From assembly GCF_042432445.1 (NCBI RefSeq), contig NZ_JBHLXE010000100.1:138492-202491 (forward strand): DNA of 64,000 bases, in the 5' to 3' direction. The notes under the pieces were generated by a model that worked only from the letters and a program-made list of their open reading frames with translations, made no database searches and was not told the DNA's origin. Numbering within the stretch: position 1 is the first letter of the stretch; the number at the start of each line of letters is the position of its first letter. This DNA is from Thorsellia kenyensis (lineage in GTDB: Bacteria; Pseudomonadota; Gammaproteobacteria; Enterobacterales; Thorselliaceae). Both the position numbers and the translations under genes were made by a program. This document shows, piece after piece, positions 27,273 to 36,441 of the stretch.

Positions 27273-27686
27273 TTATGCGCCAGCAGCAGGATCTATTTCT
27301 TTCCAAGCATCAGAAATATTTGTCAGTAATTTAACGACTTCATCAATCGCAGTAACATCATTTTTCAAATTAGCATGGACTAATCTTTCAGTCATATAAC
27401 CGTATAATGAATCTAGATTATCCGCTAATTCACCATCAATTTCAGGGTTTAAAGAGGCTCTCAAGCCATTATCAATAATACCTACCGCTTTAGATATAGC
27501 AACACCCTTCTCTGCAATATGGTTTGGCGAGTCACCTTGCTCAATTAATATTTTGGCTCTTAATAATGCGTTCACAGCACCGTCAAACAATAAAGAAATA
27601 AGATGATGAGGACTTGCACTCATCACACTACTTTCAAGTCCGACATTTGCATAAGTTTGGGTTTTTGCTTTTGATGGAGAATACAT
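27273..27686 (-). CDS. fliS: FliS, flagellin export chaperone
   Basis: Cytosolic chaperone binding the C-terminus of flagellin before export. Match to E. coli FliS: ANVGLESSVMSASPHHLISLLFDGAVNALLRAKIL, GLRASLNPEIDGELADNLDSLYGYM and HANLKNDVTAIDEVVKLLTNISDAWKEI in sections. I chose the ATG at 27686, with GAGGT five bases before it; an ATG four codons earlier overlaps that site. Length is 137 aa. No fliC is in the window, so flagellin lies elsewhere. Confidence 0.93.
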   Translation of the reverse strand: MYSPSKAKTQTYANVGLESSVMSASPHHLISLLFDGAVNALLRAKILIEQGDSPNHIAEKGVAISKAVGIIDNGLRASLNPEIDGELADNLDSLYGYMTERLVHANLKNDVTAIDEVVKLLTNISDAWKEIDPAAGA

Positions 27687-27702
27687 AATTGACCTCATTC
27701 AT

Positions 27703-27754
27703 AAAAAAAACTTGCTGGCGAATCTTAAGTAAACTAAATTACTTACAATACGCC
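27703..27754 (-). terminator. Possible attenuating hairpin between fliD and fliS
   Basis: Minus-strand RNA after fliD can fold with an outer GGCG/CGCC clamp (27754-27751 with 27720-27717) and a perfect inner TAAGTAA/TTACTTA stem (27745-27726). Eight U residues follow at 27710-27703, but six bases separate them from the stem, so termination would be partial at best. It sits just before the fliS ribosome site and could set the FliD:FliS ratio. Confidence 0.4.
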
Positions 27755-27779
27755 ACACAAGTAAGTCTAGTGGTACTGA

Positions 27780-29240
27780 TTATTTATTTTGGTTTGAAAT
27801 AGCTGACAACTGCTGCGTTAAATAGGCACTTGTGCTATTCATTTGCGCCATCATTCTATCTAACGCTTCAAATTGTCTACGAGTTGATTCAATATTTGCT
27901 TCAATACTTGATGTTGTATTCTCAATCGTCTGTTCAACACGTTTAACTAATGAATTCAACGAATCTTCTTGCGTTTTGAACAGACCCGTAGAATTATTCA
28001 TTATTGAAGAGAGCTGCTGACTTGTTGTCGTAGCATACCCAGTTTTTTCACCATCGCCGATAAAGAAATCTATGACAGCCTGGCTGTTCTCTTCAAGCGC
28101 CTTATCTAATTTTTTAGAATCAATTTCAAGCTTAAGTGTACTCGTTCCTGCAACATCAGATGTATTTAAAGTAATACCTAAACTGTTTAGAGTGGAAAAT
28201 ACGCCATCTTGGACACTAGTCACTTGATTTCTTAATTGATTTTGCAAACCTCTTAATGCAGTATTTCCTAGCAAATCACCATTTGAAGCAGAAAGTTCTT
28301 CACCGGGCTTGCCTGGTACAAATTTTGTTTGGTTTGCTATTGTTGTTTGCACTTCGTTATACGCATCAACATAGGCTGTTATGGCGGCTTTCAGTTCTTT
28401 AGAATCCTTGCTGATTGTTAAGGTTTCTTTATCATAAACAGTTTTCGTTAAACCATTTTCAGTAATTTCTGAAGTCCCACTCAGACTTTTAACTGTAAGT
28501 GAAACTCCGTCGACCACATTCTCAAATGCATTTGTACTACTAGTTAATCTAACACCATTAAATTGTATAACAGCATCGCTAGCATCTTTCACATTATTAG
28601 TATTTAATGAAGCGACTATGTCATCAAATTTTTGACTTGAAGCACCAGATACAGACACAGTAAATGCTGAGTCAGCACCTGTTGAACGACTAGATAATGC
28701 AAGGTAGCCTTGACCACTTCCGTCATAAACAATTTCAGCACGAACAACATCGTCTGAAGCATTTATTTTTTTACGAATGTCATCTAAGGTATATTCACCT
28801 GCTTCAAGAGTTATTTCAAAAGTCCCATCTTCTGCGCTAGGAGAAGCAAATGATATTTTTGTATCGCCTGTGGAGGTAATTAAGACATCATCCTTACCAG
28901 CTGATTGAGTAGATTGAGAAACTTGTCCACTTGCTAATTCAAGGACTGAAACGCTATAACTACCAGGATTTGCACCCGCTTTTACGCTCGCAGTAAAGTT
29001 CTCATTTGAGCTAGTAACTGATGTTGTGCTTAGCTCTTTGATTTTAGCTAAGTTTTGTGCAGCTGCATCTAACTTAGCAACAGAGGATTTGACAACTCCC
29101 CATGCAGTTAACTGGTTATTTAAACTTGATTTTTGATCTGTTAAGGGCTTTAAGCGTGTTTGTTCTGACGCCAATAATTGATCTAAAATACCTTGAAGAT
29201 CAAGACCTGAACCTACGCCTAGTGAACTTATACCTGCCAT
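27780..29240 (-). CDS. fliD: FliD, flagellar filament cap
   Basis: Exported protein that forms the pentameric cap under which flagellin folds. The N-terminal GLGSGLDLQ-like stretch (LGVGSGLDLQGILDQLL) and the C-terminal coiled-coil (SLVKRVEQTIENTTSSIEANIESTRRQFEALDRMMAQMNS in parts) bracket a variable, serine/threonine-rich centre. Length is 486 aa (E. coli 468). ATG at 29240 has AAAGGAG upstream. A sigma-28 type promoter lies about 77-103 bp upstream. First gene of fliD-fliS-fliT. Confidence 0.95.
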   Translation of the reverse strand: MAGISSLGVGSGLDLQGILDQLLASEQTRLKPLTDQKSSLNNQLTAWGVVKSSVAKLDAAAQNLAKIKELSTTSVTSSNENFTASVKAGANPGSYSVSVLELASGQVSQSTQSAGKDDVLITSTGDTKISFASPSAEDGTFEITLEAGEYTLDDIRKKINASDDVVRAEIVYDGSGQGYLALSSRSTGADSAFTVSVSGASSQKFDDIVASLNTNNVKDASDAVIQFNGVRLTSSTNAFENVVDGVSLTVKSLSGTSEITENGLTKTVYDKETLTISKDSKELKAAITAYVDAYNEVQTTIANQTKFVPGKPGEELSASNGDLLGNTALRGLQNQLRNQVTSVQDGVFSTLNSLGITLNTSDVAGTSTLKLEIDSKKLDKALEENSQAVIDFFIGDGEKTGYATTTSQQLSSIMNNSTGLFKTQEDSLNSLVKRVEQTIENTTSSIEANIESTRRQFEALDRMMAQMNSTSAYLTQQLSAISNQNK

Positions 29241-29316
29241 ATAGGACTCCTTTGGAATTTTTGATTTTTTTTAAATCAAATTGGAAACATTTTATCTAAT
29301 CTTTAAATCTATAAGT

Positions 29317-29343
29317 ATATCGACCTAATCAATGTGAACTTTA
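29317..29343 (-). promoter_or_regulatory. FliA (sigma-28) promoter of fliDST
   Basis: Read on the minus strand, TAAAGTTC (29343-29336), an 11-bp spacer and GTCGATAT (29324-29317) match the sigma-28 consensus TAAAGTTT-N11-GCCGATAA at 7/8 and 6/8 positions with exact spacing. It lies 77 bp before the fliD ATG. Confidence 0.85.
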
Positions 29344-29445
29344 ATACTTTTTAATCACTTTGTTCAGCACTACAAATATTATAATTTATTATTATTTGTA
29401 ACCAATTATACAACAGGATCCCTATTAAGCCTATTTACTTTACAA

Positions 29446-29474
29446 CTATTTAACCTGTTTACATGGTTAAATAG
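29446..29474. repeat. Perfect 10-bp stem-loop downstream of dnaE
   Basis: CTATTTAACC (29446-29455) pairs with GGTTAAATAG (29465-29474) around a 9-nt loop, 42 bp past the dnaE stop on the minus strand. There is no U-run on either side, so it may mark a processed 3' end rather than an intrinsic terminator. It separates dnaE from the FliA-dependent fliDST unit. Confidence 0.55.
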
Positions 29475-29515
29475 GTATGTTTCTTTCTCATTATTTAAGA
29501 ATGAAGAATGAATAA

Positions 29516-32500
29516 TTAATCAAATTCCAATAAAACACTTTCGTTACCTAGCAACATTTTTAAATCGTTTAATAAATCATCATTAGCCATAACTTTCCAT
29601 TGTTCGCCTAAAACAATTCTGGCTCTAGCTTTTTCGGTCTGATAATAAATATGCAACGGAAGATTACCCCCTTGATGGGCATTTAAAATTGCTTTCAATT
29701 TAGGTAAAAATGCTTCATTCAAACTTTTCTCACTTAAGGATAAACTAACACCTTTAGCATATTTTTCTCTTGCCTGACCGATATCAATAAGTTCTCTTAC
29801 AATCATTTTATTGCCACCATTAAAATCATCATGCATGACCGCACCCGTTGCAATTAATATTTTGTCCTTTTCTAAAAGATGGGTGAACTTTTCTAGTGCT
29901 TCAGTATAAAGCATTAAATCTAATCGACCCGATCTATCATCTAAGGTAATCAAACCAATACGACTGCCTTTTTTGGTCATTTTTACAGAGGCCGATAAGA
30001 CTAATCCGCTTAACGTAATAACTTGGCCTTTACGTGTTGGCTGAACATCCTTAAGACTTACACCCGAAGTATAGCGCGACAGCTCTTTTAAATATTGAGT
30101 AATTGGATGACCTGATAAATAAAGTCCTAATGTTTCTCGTTCTCCATCTAATACTTTCTGCTCTGGCCATGGCGCTACTATCGCATAGGATTGTTCGACT
30201 TGCTCAGGCTCTTCTGCTAGCACACCAAACATATCAAATTGGCCAACAGATTCTTGCTTTGCATGTTGTTCTGCCATTTTAATAGCGCTGTCTAAACTAT
30301 TCATAAGTGCAGCCCGATGTGGACCTAATCTATCTAAAGCCCCCGCCATAATCAATTTTTCAATGACACGCTTACCTATTTTTTTTAGATCGACTCGAAC
30401 GCAAAAATCAAAAATTTCTCTAAAAATCCCACTATTTTTTCTTGCCTCTAAAATAGCTTCTATAGGGCCCTCTCCAACACCTTTGATGGCACCTATACCA
30501 TAAACTATTTCACCTTTTTCATTGACATGAAATTCATACTTACCACTGTTGATATCCGGTGGTAAAACAGTTAATCCCATTCTCAAACATTCATCAACTA
30601 ATCCAACAATTTTATCCGTATTATCCATGTCAGCCGTCATAACTGCAGCCATAAATTCAGCTGGATAGTGCGTTTTAAGCCAAAGAGTCTGATACGAGAC
30701 TAAAGCATAAGCTGCTGAGTGCGATTTATTAAAACCATAACCTGCAAACTTTTCAACTAAATCAAAAATATGCATGGCTAACTCACCATCTACATTGTTT
30801 TTTTCAGCGCCTTCTTTAAAAATAGACCGCTGCTCAGCCATCTCCTCTGGTTTTTTCTTACCCATTGCACGACGAAGCATATCCGCTCCGCCAAGCGTAT
30901 AGCCTGAGAGAACCTGGGCAATTTGCATCACTTGCTCTTGGTATAATATTATCCCATACGTAGGCTCAAGAACGGGTTGAAGACTTTCATGCTGCCAATT
31001 AATATCAGGGTAAGAAATTGCTTCTCTACCATGTTTACGGTCTATAAAGTTATCTACCATGCCTGATTGTAATGGACCGGGCCTAAATAATGCGACCAGA
31101 GCAATCATGTCTTCAAAACAGTCTGGTTGGAGTCTCTTAATTAAGTCTTTCATCCCTCTAGATTCCAACTGAAAAACTGCTGTTGTTTCAGAACGTTGAA
31201 GAAGAGCAAAAGACTTAGGACAAGTTAATGGTATACTTGCAATATTGACAAGTGGTTTATCTTCCCTAAGCAAACGGGCATTAATCATCTCTAATGCCCA
31301 ATCAATGATAGTTAGAGTTCTTAACCCTAAAAAGTCAAATTTAACCAAACCTGCGTATTCAACATCATTCTTGTCAAATTGAGTAACGGGATGTTTTCCT
31401 TCGCTATCACAATATAATGGTGAAAAATCAATGATTTGGGTTGGCGCTATAACAACACCTCCAGCATGCTTGCCTGCATTTCTAGTCACTCCCTCTAACT
31501 GTCTTGCCATATCTATAAGCGATTTGACTTCTTCATCAGATTCATACATGACTGATAATTGCGGTTCTACTTCAAAGGCTTTAGCCAGCGTCATGCCAGG
31601 ATCTGGTGGGATCAATTTTGATATTCTATCAACAAAGCTATAAGGGTGGCCAAGTACGCGCCCCACATCGCGAATAACTGCTTTAGCGGCCATTGTTCCA
31701 AATGTTATGATTTGGGATACGGCTTGCTGACCGTACATTTGAGCAACATGTTCTATGACTCTATCCCTCTTATCCATACAAAAATCGATATCAAAATCCG
31801 GCATCGACACCCTTTCAGGATTTAAGAAACGTTCAAAGAGTAAATCATATTCTAAGGGATCTAAATCAGTAATTTTTAACGCATAAGCCACAAGTGAACC
31901 CGCACCAGAACCTCTACCTGGTCCTACGGGAATACCATTATCTTTTGACCATTGGATGAATTCCATCACAATTAAAAAATAGCCAGGAAATCCCATTTGG
32001 TTGATGACTTGCAGCTCTACTTTTAGTCTTTCATCATACTCTCCCCTTTTTTGCAGACGCATCGCTTCATCAGGGAATAAAAATTCAAGTCTTTCTTCTA
32101 AACCTTCCTCAGCTTTTTTAACTAAATATTCTTTTTCAGTCATAGCGCCCGTTGGAAAACTAGGCAAGAAATATTCTCCTAGACGCAATTCAACGTTACA
32201 TCTTTTCGCAATTTCGACAGAGTTGATAAGTGCCTCAGGAATATCTTTGAAAAGTTCGCACATCTCATCTTCAGATTTTAAATACTGCTCTTTTGAATAA
32301 TTCTTTGGACGTTTAGGATCATCTAATGTGTATCCATCATGTATCGCAACTCTAATTTCATGAGCGTCAAACTCATCAGCCTCAATAAAGCAAACATCAT
32401 TGGTTGCAACAACAGGCAAATCTTTTTTTTCTGCAAGTTCAATAGCTAAGTTAATGTAAATATTCTCTTCTTCACGCTGTGTTCTTATTAATTCTAAAAA

Positions 32501-32998
32501 GTATCGATTTGGGAAATAGGTTTGATAAAAATTCGTGTATTCATCAACTAAAGCGTGATTTTCTCGCAAAAGGGCTATTCCTACGTCCCCTTTATTAGCC
32601 CCTGACAGAATAATAATTCCTTCATTTAAATCTCTTAACCATTCTCTTTGAATATAAGGCCCCTCTTCCCTATAACCTTGCTGATAAGCCTTGGAAATCA
32701 GTGCTGTAATATTTTTGTAACCTGTCTCATTTTGAGCAAGTAATGTAAATTTACAATAGGTTGCGCCAAGGGCGCCATCTAAAAGCTGTAAATCTACACC
32801 TATGATAGGTTTTATCCCCTGCCCATGCGCATCTCCATAAAATTTAACTAATCCACATAGATTAGAAAAATCTGTCAAAGCAACAGCAGGCATGTTTTTT
32901 TGCGCAATTGCTTTCATTAATGGTTTAGTTTTAGCCAGTCCGTCTCGCATAGAATAATCACTATGGACATGTAGGTGTATAAATTTAGGATCGTTCAT
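29516..32998 (-). CDS. dnaE: DNA polymerase III alpha subunit
   Basis: Replicative polymerase catalytic subunit, 1160 aa as in E. coli. Order of domains: PHP (FIHLHVHSDYSMRDGLAK at the start), palm with catalytic PDFDIDFCMDKRD near residue 400, thumb and fingers (AVFQLESRGMK, YGIILYQEQVMQIA, GYGFNKSHSAAYA), HhH-like tip, a QFDMF beta-clamp binding motif near residue 920 and a C-terminal OB fold (ITLSGLVLSASVKMTKKGSRI). ATG at 32998. It follows the DUF523 gene by 41 bp. In E. coli dnaE precedes accA and follows rnhB; here both neighbours differ. Confidence 0.97.
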   Translation of the reverse strand: MNDPKFIHLHVHSDYSMRDGLAKTKPLMKAIAQKNMPAVALTDFSNLCGLVKFYGDAHGQGIKPIIGVDLQLLDGALGATYCKFTLLAQNETGYKNITALISKAYQQGYREEGPYIQREWLRDLNEGIIILSGANKGDVGIALLRENHALVDEYTNFYQTYFPNRYFLELIRTQREEENIYINLAIELAEKKDLPVVATNDVCFIEADEFDAHEIRVAIHDGYTLDDPKRPKNYSKEQYLKSEDEMCELFKDIPEALINSVEIAKRCNVELRLGEYFLPSFPTGAMTEKEYLVKKAEEGLEERLEFLFPDEAMRLQKRGEYDERLKVELQVINQMGFPGYFLIVMEFIQWSKDNGIPVGPGRGSGAGSLVAYALKITDLDPLEYDLLFERFLNPERVSMPDFDIDFCMDKRDRVIEHVAQMYGQQAVSQIITFGTMAAKAVIRDVGRVLGHPYSFVDRISKLIPPDPGMTLAKAFEVEPQLSVMYESDEEVKSLIDMARQLEGVTRNAGKHAGGVVIAPTQIIDFSPLYCDSEGKHPVTQFDKNDVEYAGLVKFDFLGLRTLTIIDWALEMINARLLREDKPLVNIASIPLTCPKSFALLQRSETTAVFQLESRGMKDLIKRLQPDCFEDMIALVALFRPGPLQSGMVDNFIDRKHGREAISYPDINWQHESLQPVLEPTYGIILYQEQVMQIAQVLSGYTLGGADMLRRAMGKKKPEEMAEQRSIFKEGAEKNNVDGELAMHIFDLVEKFAGYGFNKSHSAAYALVSYQTLWLKTHYPAEFMAAVMTADMDNTDKIVGLVDECLRMGLTVLPPDINSGKYEFHVNEKGEIVYGIGAIKGVGEGPIEAILEARKNSGIFREIFDFCVRVDLKKIGKRVIEKLIMAGALDRLGPHRAALMNSLDSAIKMAEQHAKQESVGQFDMFGVLAEEPEQVEQSYAIVAPWPEQKVLDGERETLGLYLSGHPITQYLKELSRYTSGVSLKDVQPTRKGQVITLSGLVLSASVKMTKKGSRIGLITLDDRSGRLDLMLYTEALEKFTHLLEKDKILIATGAVMHDDFNGGNKMIVRELIDIGQAREKYAKGVSLSLSEKSLNEAFLPKLKAILNAHQGGNLPLHIYYQTEKARARIVLGEQWKVMANDDLLNDLKMLLGNESVLLEFD

Positions 32999-33039
32999 TA
33001 CAATTTCCAGTACGTTAATAATTAGCTTTTACGCAAAAA

Positions 33040-33990
33040 TCAATAGCCATATCTTAAACGTAATGTTTCAGGATAAGGGTTAAAATATCTTTGAGATTTT
33101 AAATAGGTTATATCGAACATATTCATATAGTGAATAAATAGTGTCAAAGGCGATAAAAGCGGCAATAGCCCTTTATGGTATCTTAATACCACGTCACTTA
33201 ATTCTGCTTTTTGCTCAGGAGTTAAAAATTTTTTAAAATATCCCTGTATATGCATAAGTACATTGGTGTGATTTCTTCGGTTTGCAATCTTTGACATTGT
33301 CTCCATTAATTGCAAACGGTACTCTGCATAAAATTTAGCCAAATCATCATGGGTATTTAATTGCGCTATTTTTTTGCCAAGTAGACGATAATCAGATTGA
33401 CTATGGGAAAGAAGGATTAACTTATACTGAGTATGAAACTGTACAAATTTTGCTTTAGTTAATCCATTTTGCATTATTGTTTGTAATTCATGTAGGGCAA
33501 ATATCCTCCCAACAAAATTTTCTCGAATCAATGGATCATTTAGCCTTCCATCCTCTTCGATGGGTAACCATGGGAATTTTTTAATCAAAGCTGATGTGTA
33601 AATTCCTGTACCAATTTTTTTATTACTTTTATCTACTGGATTATATATTCTTACTCTCTCTAGTCCGCAACTAGGGGATTTAGCACACACAATATAACCT
33701 GATAAAAGTGGAAATTGCTCGAATGTTTTTTCAGAAAATTGATTCATTTTTTCAGTATAATCTTCTGATTCATCCTGACTTAAAGTCATTCTAATTTGGT
33801 TATCAATTAGATTGAGTCTCAGCGCTGGTCTCGGAGAAGGCATGCCAATACCCATTTCTGGGCATACGTCTATATAATCAACAAAATCGGCAAGGGATTT
33901 CATGGCAAAATGAAATCCCTTATGGCCACCATCAAATCTAACTGCTTGTCCTAAAAGACAACTACTTATTCCGATAGCTAATTTGCTCAA
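33040..33990 (-). CDS. DUF523-DUF1722 fusion (TudS/YbgA-type) protein
   Basis: A 316-aa two-domain protein. Residues 1-150 are DUF523: ISSCLLGQAVRFDGGHK (Cys11), VCPEMGIGMPSPRPALRL (Cys43) and CAKSPSCGLERV (Cys102, Cys108). Some DUF523 proteins are [4Fe-4S] thiouracil desulfurases (TudS), and these cysteines fit a cluster. Residues about 170-310 are DUF1722, the domain that forms E. coli YbgA alone (HTQYKLILLSHSQSDYRLLGKKIA). The true substrate is unknown. It sits between lysA (23 bp) and dnaE (41 bp) and is probably cotranscribed with them. Confidence 0.85.
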   Translation of the reverse strand: MSKLAIGISSCLLGQAVRFDGGHKGFHFAMKSLADFVDYIDVCPEMGIGMPSPRPALRLNLIDNQIRMTLSQDESEDYTEKMNQFSEKTFEQFPLLSGYIVCAKSPSCGLERVRIYNPVDKSNKKIGTGIYTSALIKKFPWLPIEEDGRLNDPLIRENFVGRIFALHELQTIMQNGLTKAKFVQFHTQYKLILLSHSQSDYRLLGKKIAQLNTHDDLAKFYAEYRLQLMETMSKIANRRNHTNVLMHIQGYFKKFLTPEQKAELSDVVLRYHKGLLPLLSPLTLFIHYMNMFDITYLKSQRYFNPYPETLRLRYGY

Positions 33991-34013
33991 AGAAACCTCT
34001 TTTTACTTTAATT

Positions 34014-35291
34014 TTATTCTTCTAATCCTAACAAATCTTGAACACTTTGTTTTCTTCTAATTTGTTTAATCTCACCTCCATCAATTGCGTATTCAGCAAT
34101 AAGTGGTCTTGAGTTATAATTTGAGGACATAGAAGCACCGTAAGCACCAGCATCATGAAAAACTAAGTAGTCATTTACATCAGCAGTCGGTAGAAGTCGC
34201 TGTTCAACCACTCCCCCCTCTTTTTGAGTAAAAACATCACCTGACTCACAAAGCGGTCCTGCAACTACTGTAGGTATAAGATCATTTGCATTACCTTCAA
34301 ACCAATCTGTTTGTTGGCTATTAGCTTTTATAATTGAAATTGCATGGTAACTACCGTACATAGCTGGCCTCATCAAATCATTAAAGCCTGCATCAACAAG
34401 GACAAATTTATGACACCCCATAAATTTAGTGGCATGGATCTTAGACACAAGAATTCCTGATTGAGCAACTAAAAAACGCCCTGGTTCAATCTCAAGGGTA
34501 ACCTTATGCCCTAATTCTGTTTCAATTGTTTTTCTGGCCGTGTCCCATAATTTGAAATAATTATCGGTATCTATTGTGGCATCACCTTCTTTATAAGGAA
34601 TTGATAATCCACCACCCGCTGATATTGCTAAAAGATCATGACCAGCAGACTTAACAATTCTAGCTTGTGCTATCATTGCATCACACACTGATTTTAAATG
34701 CTCATAATCAACGCCCGACCCAATATGCATATGTAAGCCTAATAGTTTTAAATTATATTTTTTTAACAGTTCTAAAGCGAGTAGTAAATCAGCATGCCAA
34801 ATTCCATGTTTACTATTTTCACCCCCAGTATTTGTCTTTTGGCTATGGCCGTGGCCAAACCCTGGGTTAATTCTTAACCACACAGGATGACCTGGAGATA
34901 ATGTTCCTAACTGCTGTAGCATATCAATTGAACCCGTATTTACAGGGATATGGTGTTTTATAACTAACTCTAGCGTAGACTGGTTAATTACATCTGCTGT
35001 AAATACAATACTGTCCGCTTTAGCAAGATTACTATAACCCGCTTTTAAAGCCCTTAAAATTTCACCTTCAGAAACTGCATCAACGCAAACTTTCTCAGCA
35101 TTCATTAATTTCAACGTATGAATATTGGAATTTGCTTTTTGAGCGAAACGAATTACATCAAACTGCCTTAGTTTTTTAATTTGCTCTCTTATAGTATCAA
35201 AATCATAAATCCAATAAGGAGATTTTTCTTGTTCATAAATATCGACAAGAACAGATGCTTTAAATAGTTTGGTTTGTAAATGTTTATGCAT
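34014..35291 (-). CDS. lysA: Diaminopimelate decarboxylase
   Basis: PLP enzyme that makes lysine from meso-diaminopimelate. The PLP lysine is in FAQKANSN (Lys52); GLHMHIGSGVDYEHL, ISAGGGLSIPY, LEIEPGRFLVAQSG and ESGDVFTQ (substrate binding) follow. At 425 aa it closely follows E. coli LysA, including the NTGGENSKHGIW segment, and so belongs to the enteric-type branch. lysR, divergent in E. coli, is not next to it. First gene of a likely lysA-DUF523-dnaE unit. Confidence 0.96.
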   Translation of the reverse strand: MHKHLQTKLFKASVLVDIYEQEKSPYWIYDFDTIREQIKKLRQFDVIRFAQKANSNIHTLKLMNAEKVCVDAVSEGEILRALKAGYSNLAKADSIVFTADVINQSTLELVIKHHIPVNTGSIDMLQQLGTLSPGHPVWLRINPGFGHGHSQKTNTGGENSKHGIWHADLLLALELLKKYNLKLLGLHMHIGSGVDYEHLKSVCDAMIAQARIVKSAGHDLLAISAGGGLSIPYKEGDATIDTDNYFKLWDTARKTIETELGHKVTLEIEPGRFLVAQSGILVSKIHATKFMGCHKFVLVDAGFNDLMRPAMYGSYHAISIIKANSQQTDWFEGNANDLIPTVVAGPLCESGDVFTQKEGGVVEQRLLPTADVNDYLVFHDAGAYGASMSSNYNSRPLIAEYAIDGGEIKQIRRKQSVQDLLGLEE

Positions 35292-35400
35292 AATAAATAC
35301 CTATGAGTCATCTTTAATAATTAGCTATAATTACAATCGTCTTATTGTATGATTTTCTTATTCTAAATGATATATCTTTTATCTTAGTATACCTAGATTA

Positions 35401-35435
35401 AAAAAAAAGACCTGCTTTTGCAGGTCTTTTTTTTT
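35401..35435. terminator. Bidirectional Rho-independent terminator between flgL and lysA
   Basis: GACCTGC (35409-35415) and GCAGGTC (35420-35426) enclose TTTT, with eight A residues before and nine T residues after. Both orientations end in a U-run. It begins 15 bp beyond the flgL stop and would close the flgKL transcript on the minus strand. Confidence 0.93.
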
Positions 35436-35449
35436 AATGATTCTGATTT

Positions 35450-36412
35450 TTATCTCGCTAAGGAGAATAAAGAAAGTCCTTTCATATCCATGAAGGTCTG
35501 GTAAGAGGCCTGTAAAGAATTTAAATTCAGCATATAATCAGATATACCTTTAGCCGCATCTAAATCCACAAGATCGGATATACGTTCTTGACCTGCTAGT
35601 TTTTGCTGAGCACCTAGATCATCCAAATTATCCAACTCTCTTAAAGAAAGTCCCATCTCCGTTTGGACCCGACCAATATTTTCAATGGCATTAGTAATAC
35701 CACGGTTAGCTGTTGCTAACGCGTCACCTAGTGCATCAAATGCTGGCTGCCCAGCTGTAGTCGGAGTTTTTAATACGGCAATAAGTTTATCTAATGTATC
35801 AAATACACCATTGACACCAGAAGGTGTCCCATCAGGCTCTTCAATAGGATTTGAAGGCATACCTACAAAAATATCATCACCTAAAAAAGATACATTGAGT
35901 TCTCTTTGCGCCTCAACTTTTTGCGAAATGGGAGTATCACCGCCTTGATAGACAATTACACCTGATGCATCTTCTACAAAGGGAACTGTATCAGTTTTAA
36001 ATCCAGAAAAAATATAATTTCCAAGACCATCACGAGTATTCGCAAGACCTAACAGTTCACTTTTGAGGCCTTCTAATTTATTTGCAAGAATTTCTCTATC
36101 TTCATCAGACATTGTTCCATTACCTGCATTAACAATTGTGGTCTTAATTTCAATCAGGTTAGTATTAACGTTTTGCATCACATTTTCAGAAAGTGCGATA
36201 CTAGATTGTGCAAAACTTCTAGCAGTAGAGTATTGAGCATTCAAACCTAAAGACTGTTGTAATCTGACTGCTTGAGATGCTGCAAGAGCGTCATCAGAGG
36301 GATTAACAACCCTTTTCATAGTTGATAGGCTTAGACCCGCTGATAGCCATTTTTGATTTGAAGAATTAATAATGTTTGTTTGCTGTTGATACATCATACT
36401 AGTACTTATCAT
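35450..36412 (-). CDS. flgL: FlgL, hook-filament junction protein HAP3
   Basis: Joins the hook to the filament above FlgK. N-terminal MISTSMMYQQQTNIINSSN and C-terminal DYMLNLNSLQASYQTFMDMKGLSLFSLAR match the flagellin-like coiled-coil ends of enteric FlgL; the middle is variable. Length is 320 aa against 317 in E. coli. It follows flgK by 29 bp in a flgKL unit driven by a FliA promoter. Confidence 0.95.
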   Translation of the reverse strand: MISTSMMYQQQTNIINSSNQKWLSAGLSLSTMKRVVNPSDDALAASQAVRLQQSLGLNAQYSTARSFAQSSIALSENVMQNVNTNLIEIKTTIVNAGNGTMSDEDREILANKLEGLKSELLGLANTRDGLGNYIFSGFKTDTVPFVEDASGVIVYQGGDTPISQKVEAQRELNVSFLGDDIFVGMPSNPIEEPDGTPSGVNGVFDTLDKLIAVLKTPTTAGQPAFDALGDALATANRGITNAIENIGRVQTEMGLSLRELDNLDDLGAQQKLAGQERISDLVDLDAAKGISDYMLNLNSLQASYQTFMDMKGLSLFSLAR

Positions 36413-36441
36413 ATTTTATCCTTGAATTTCTTCTAAAATGA

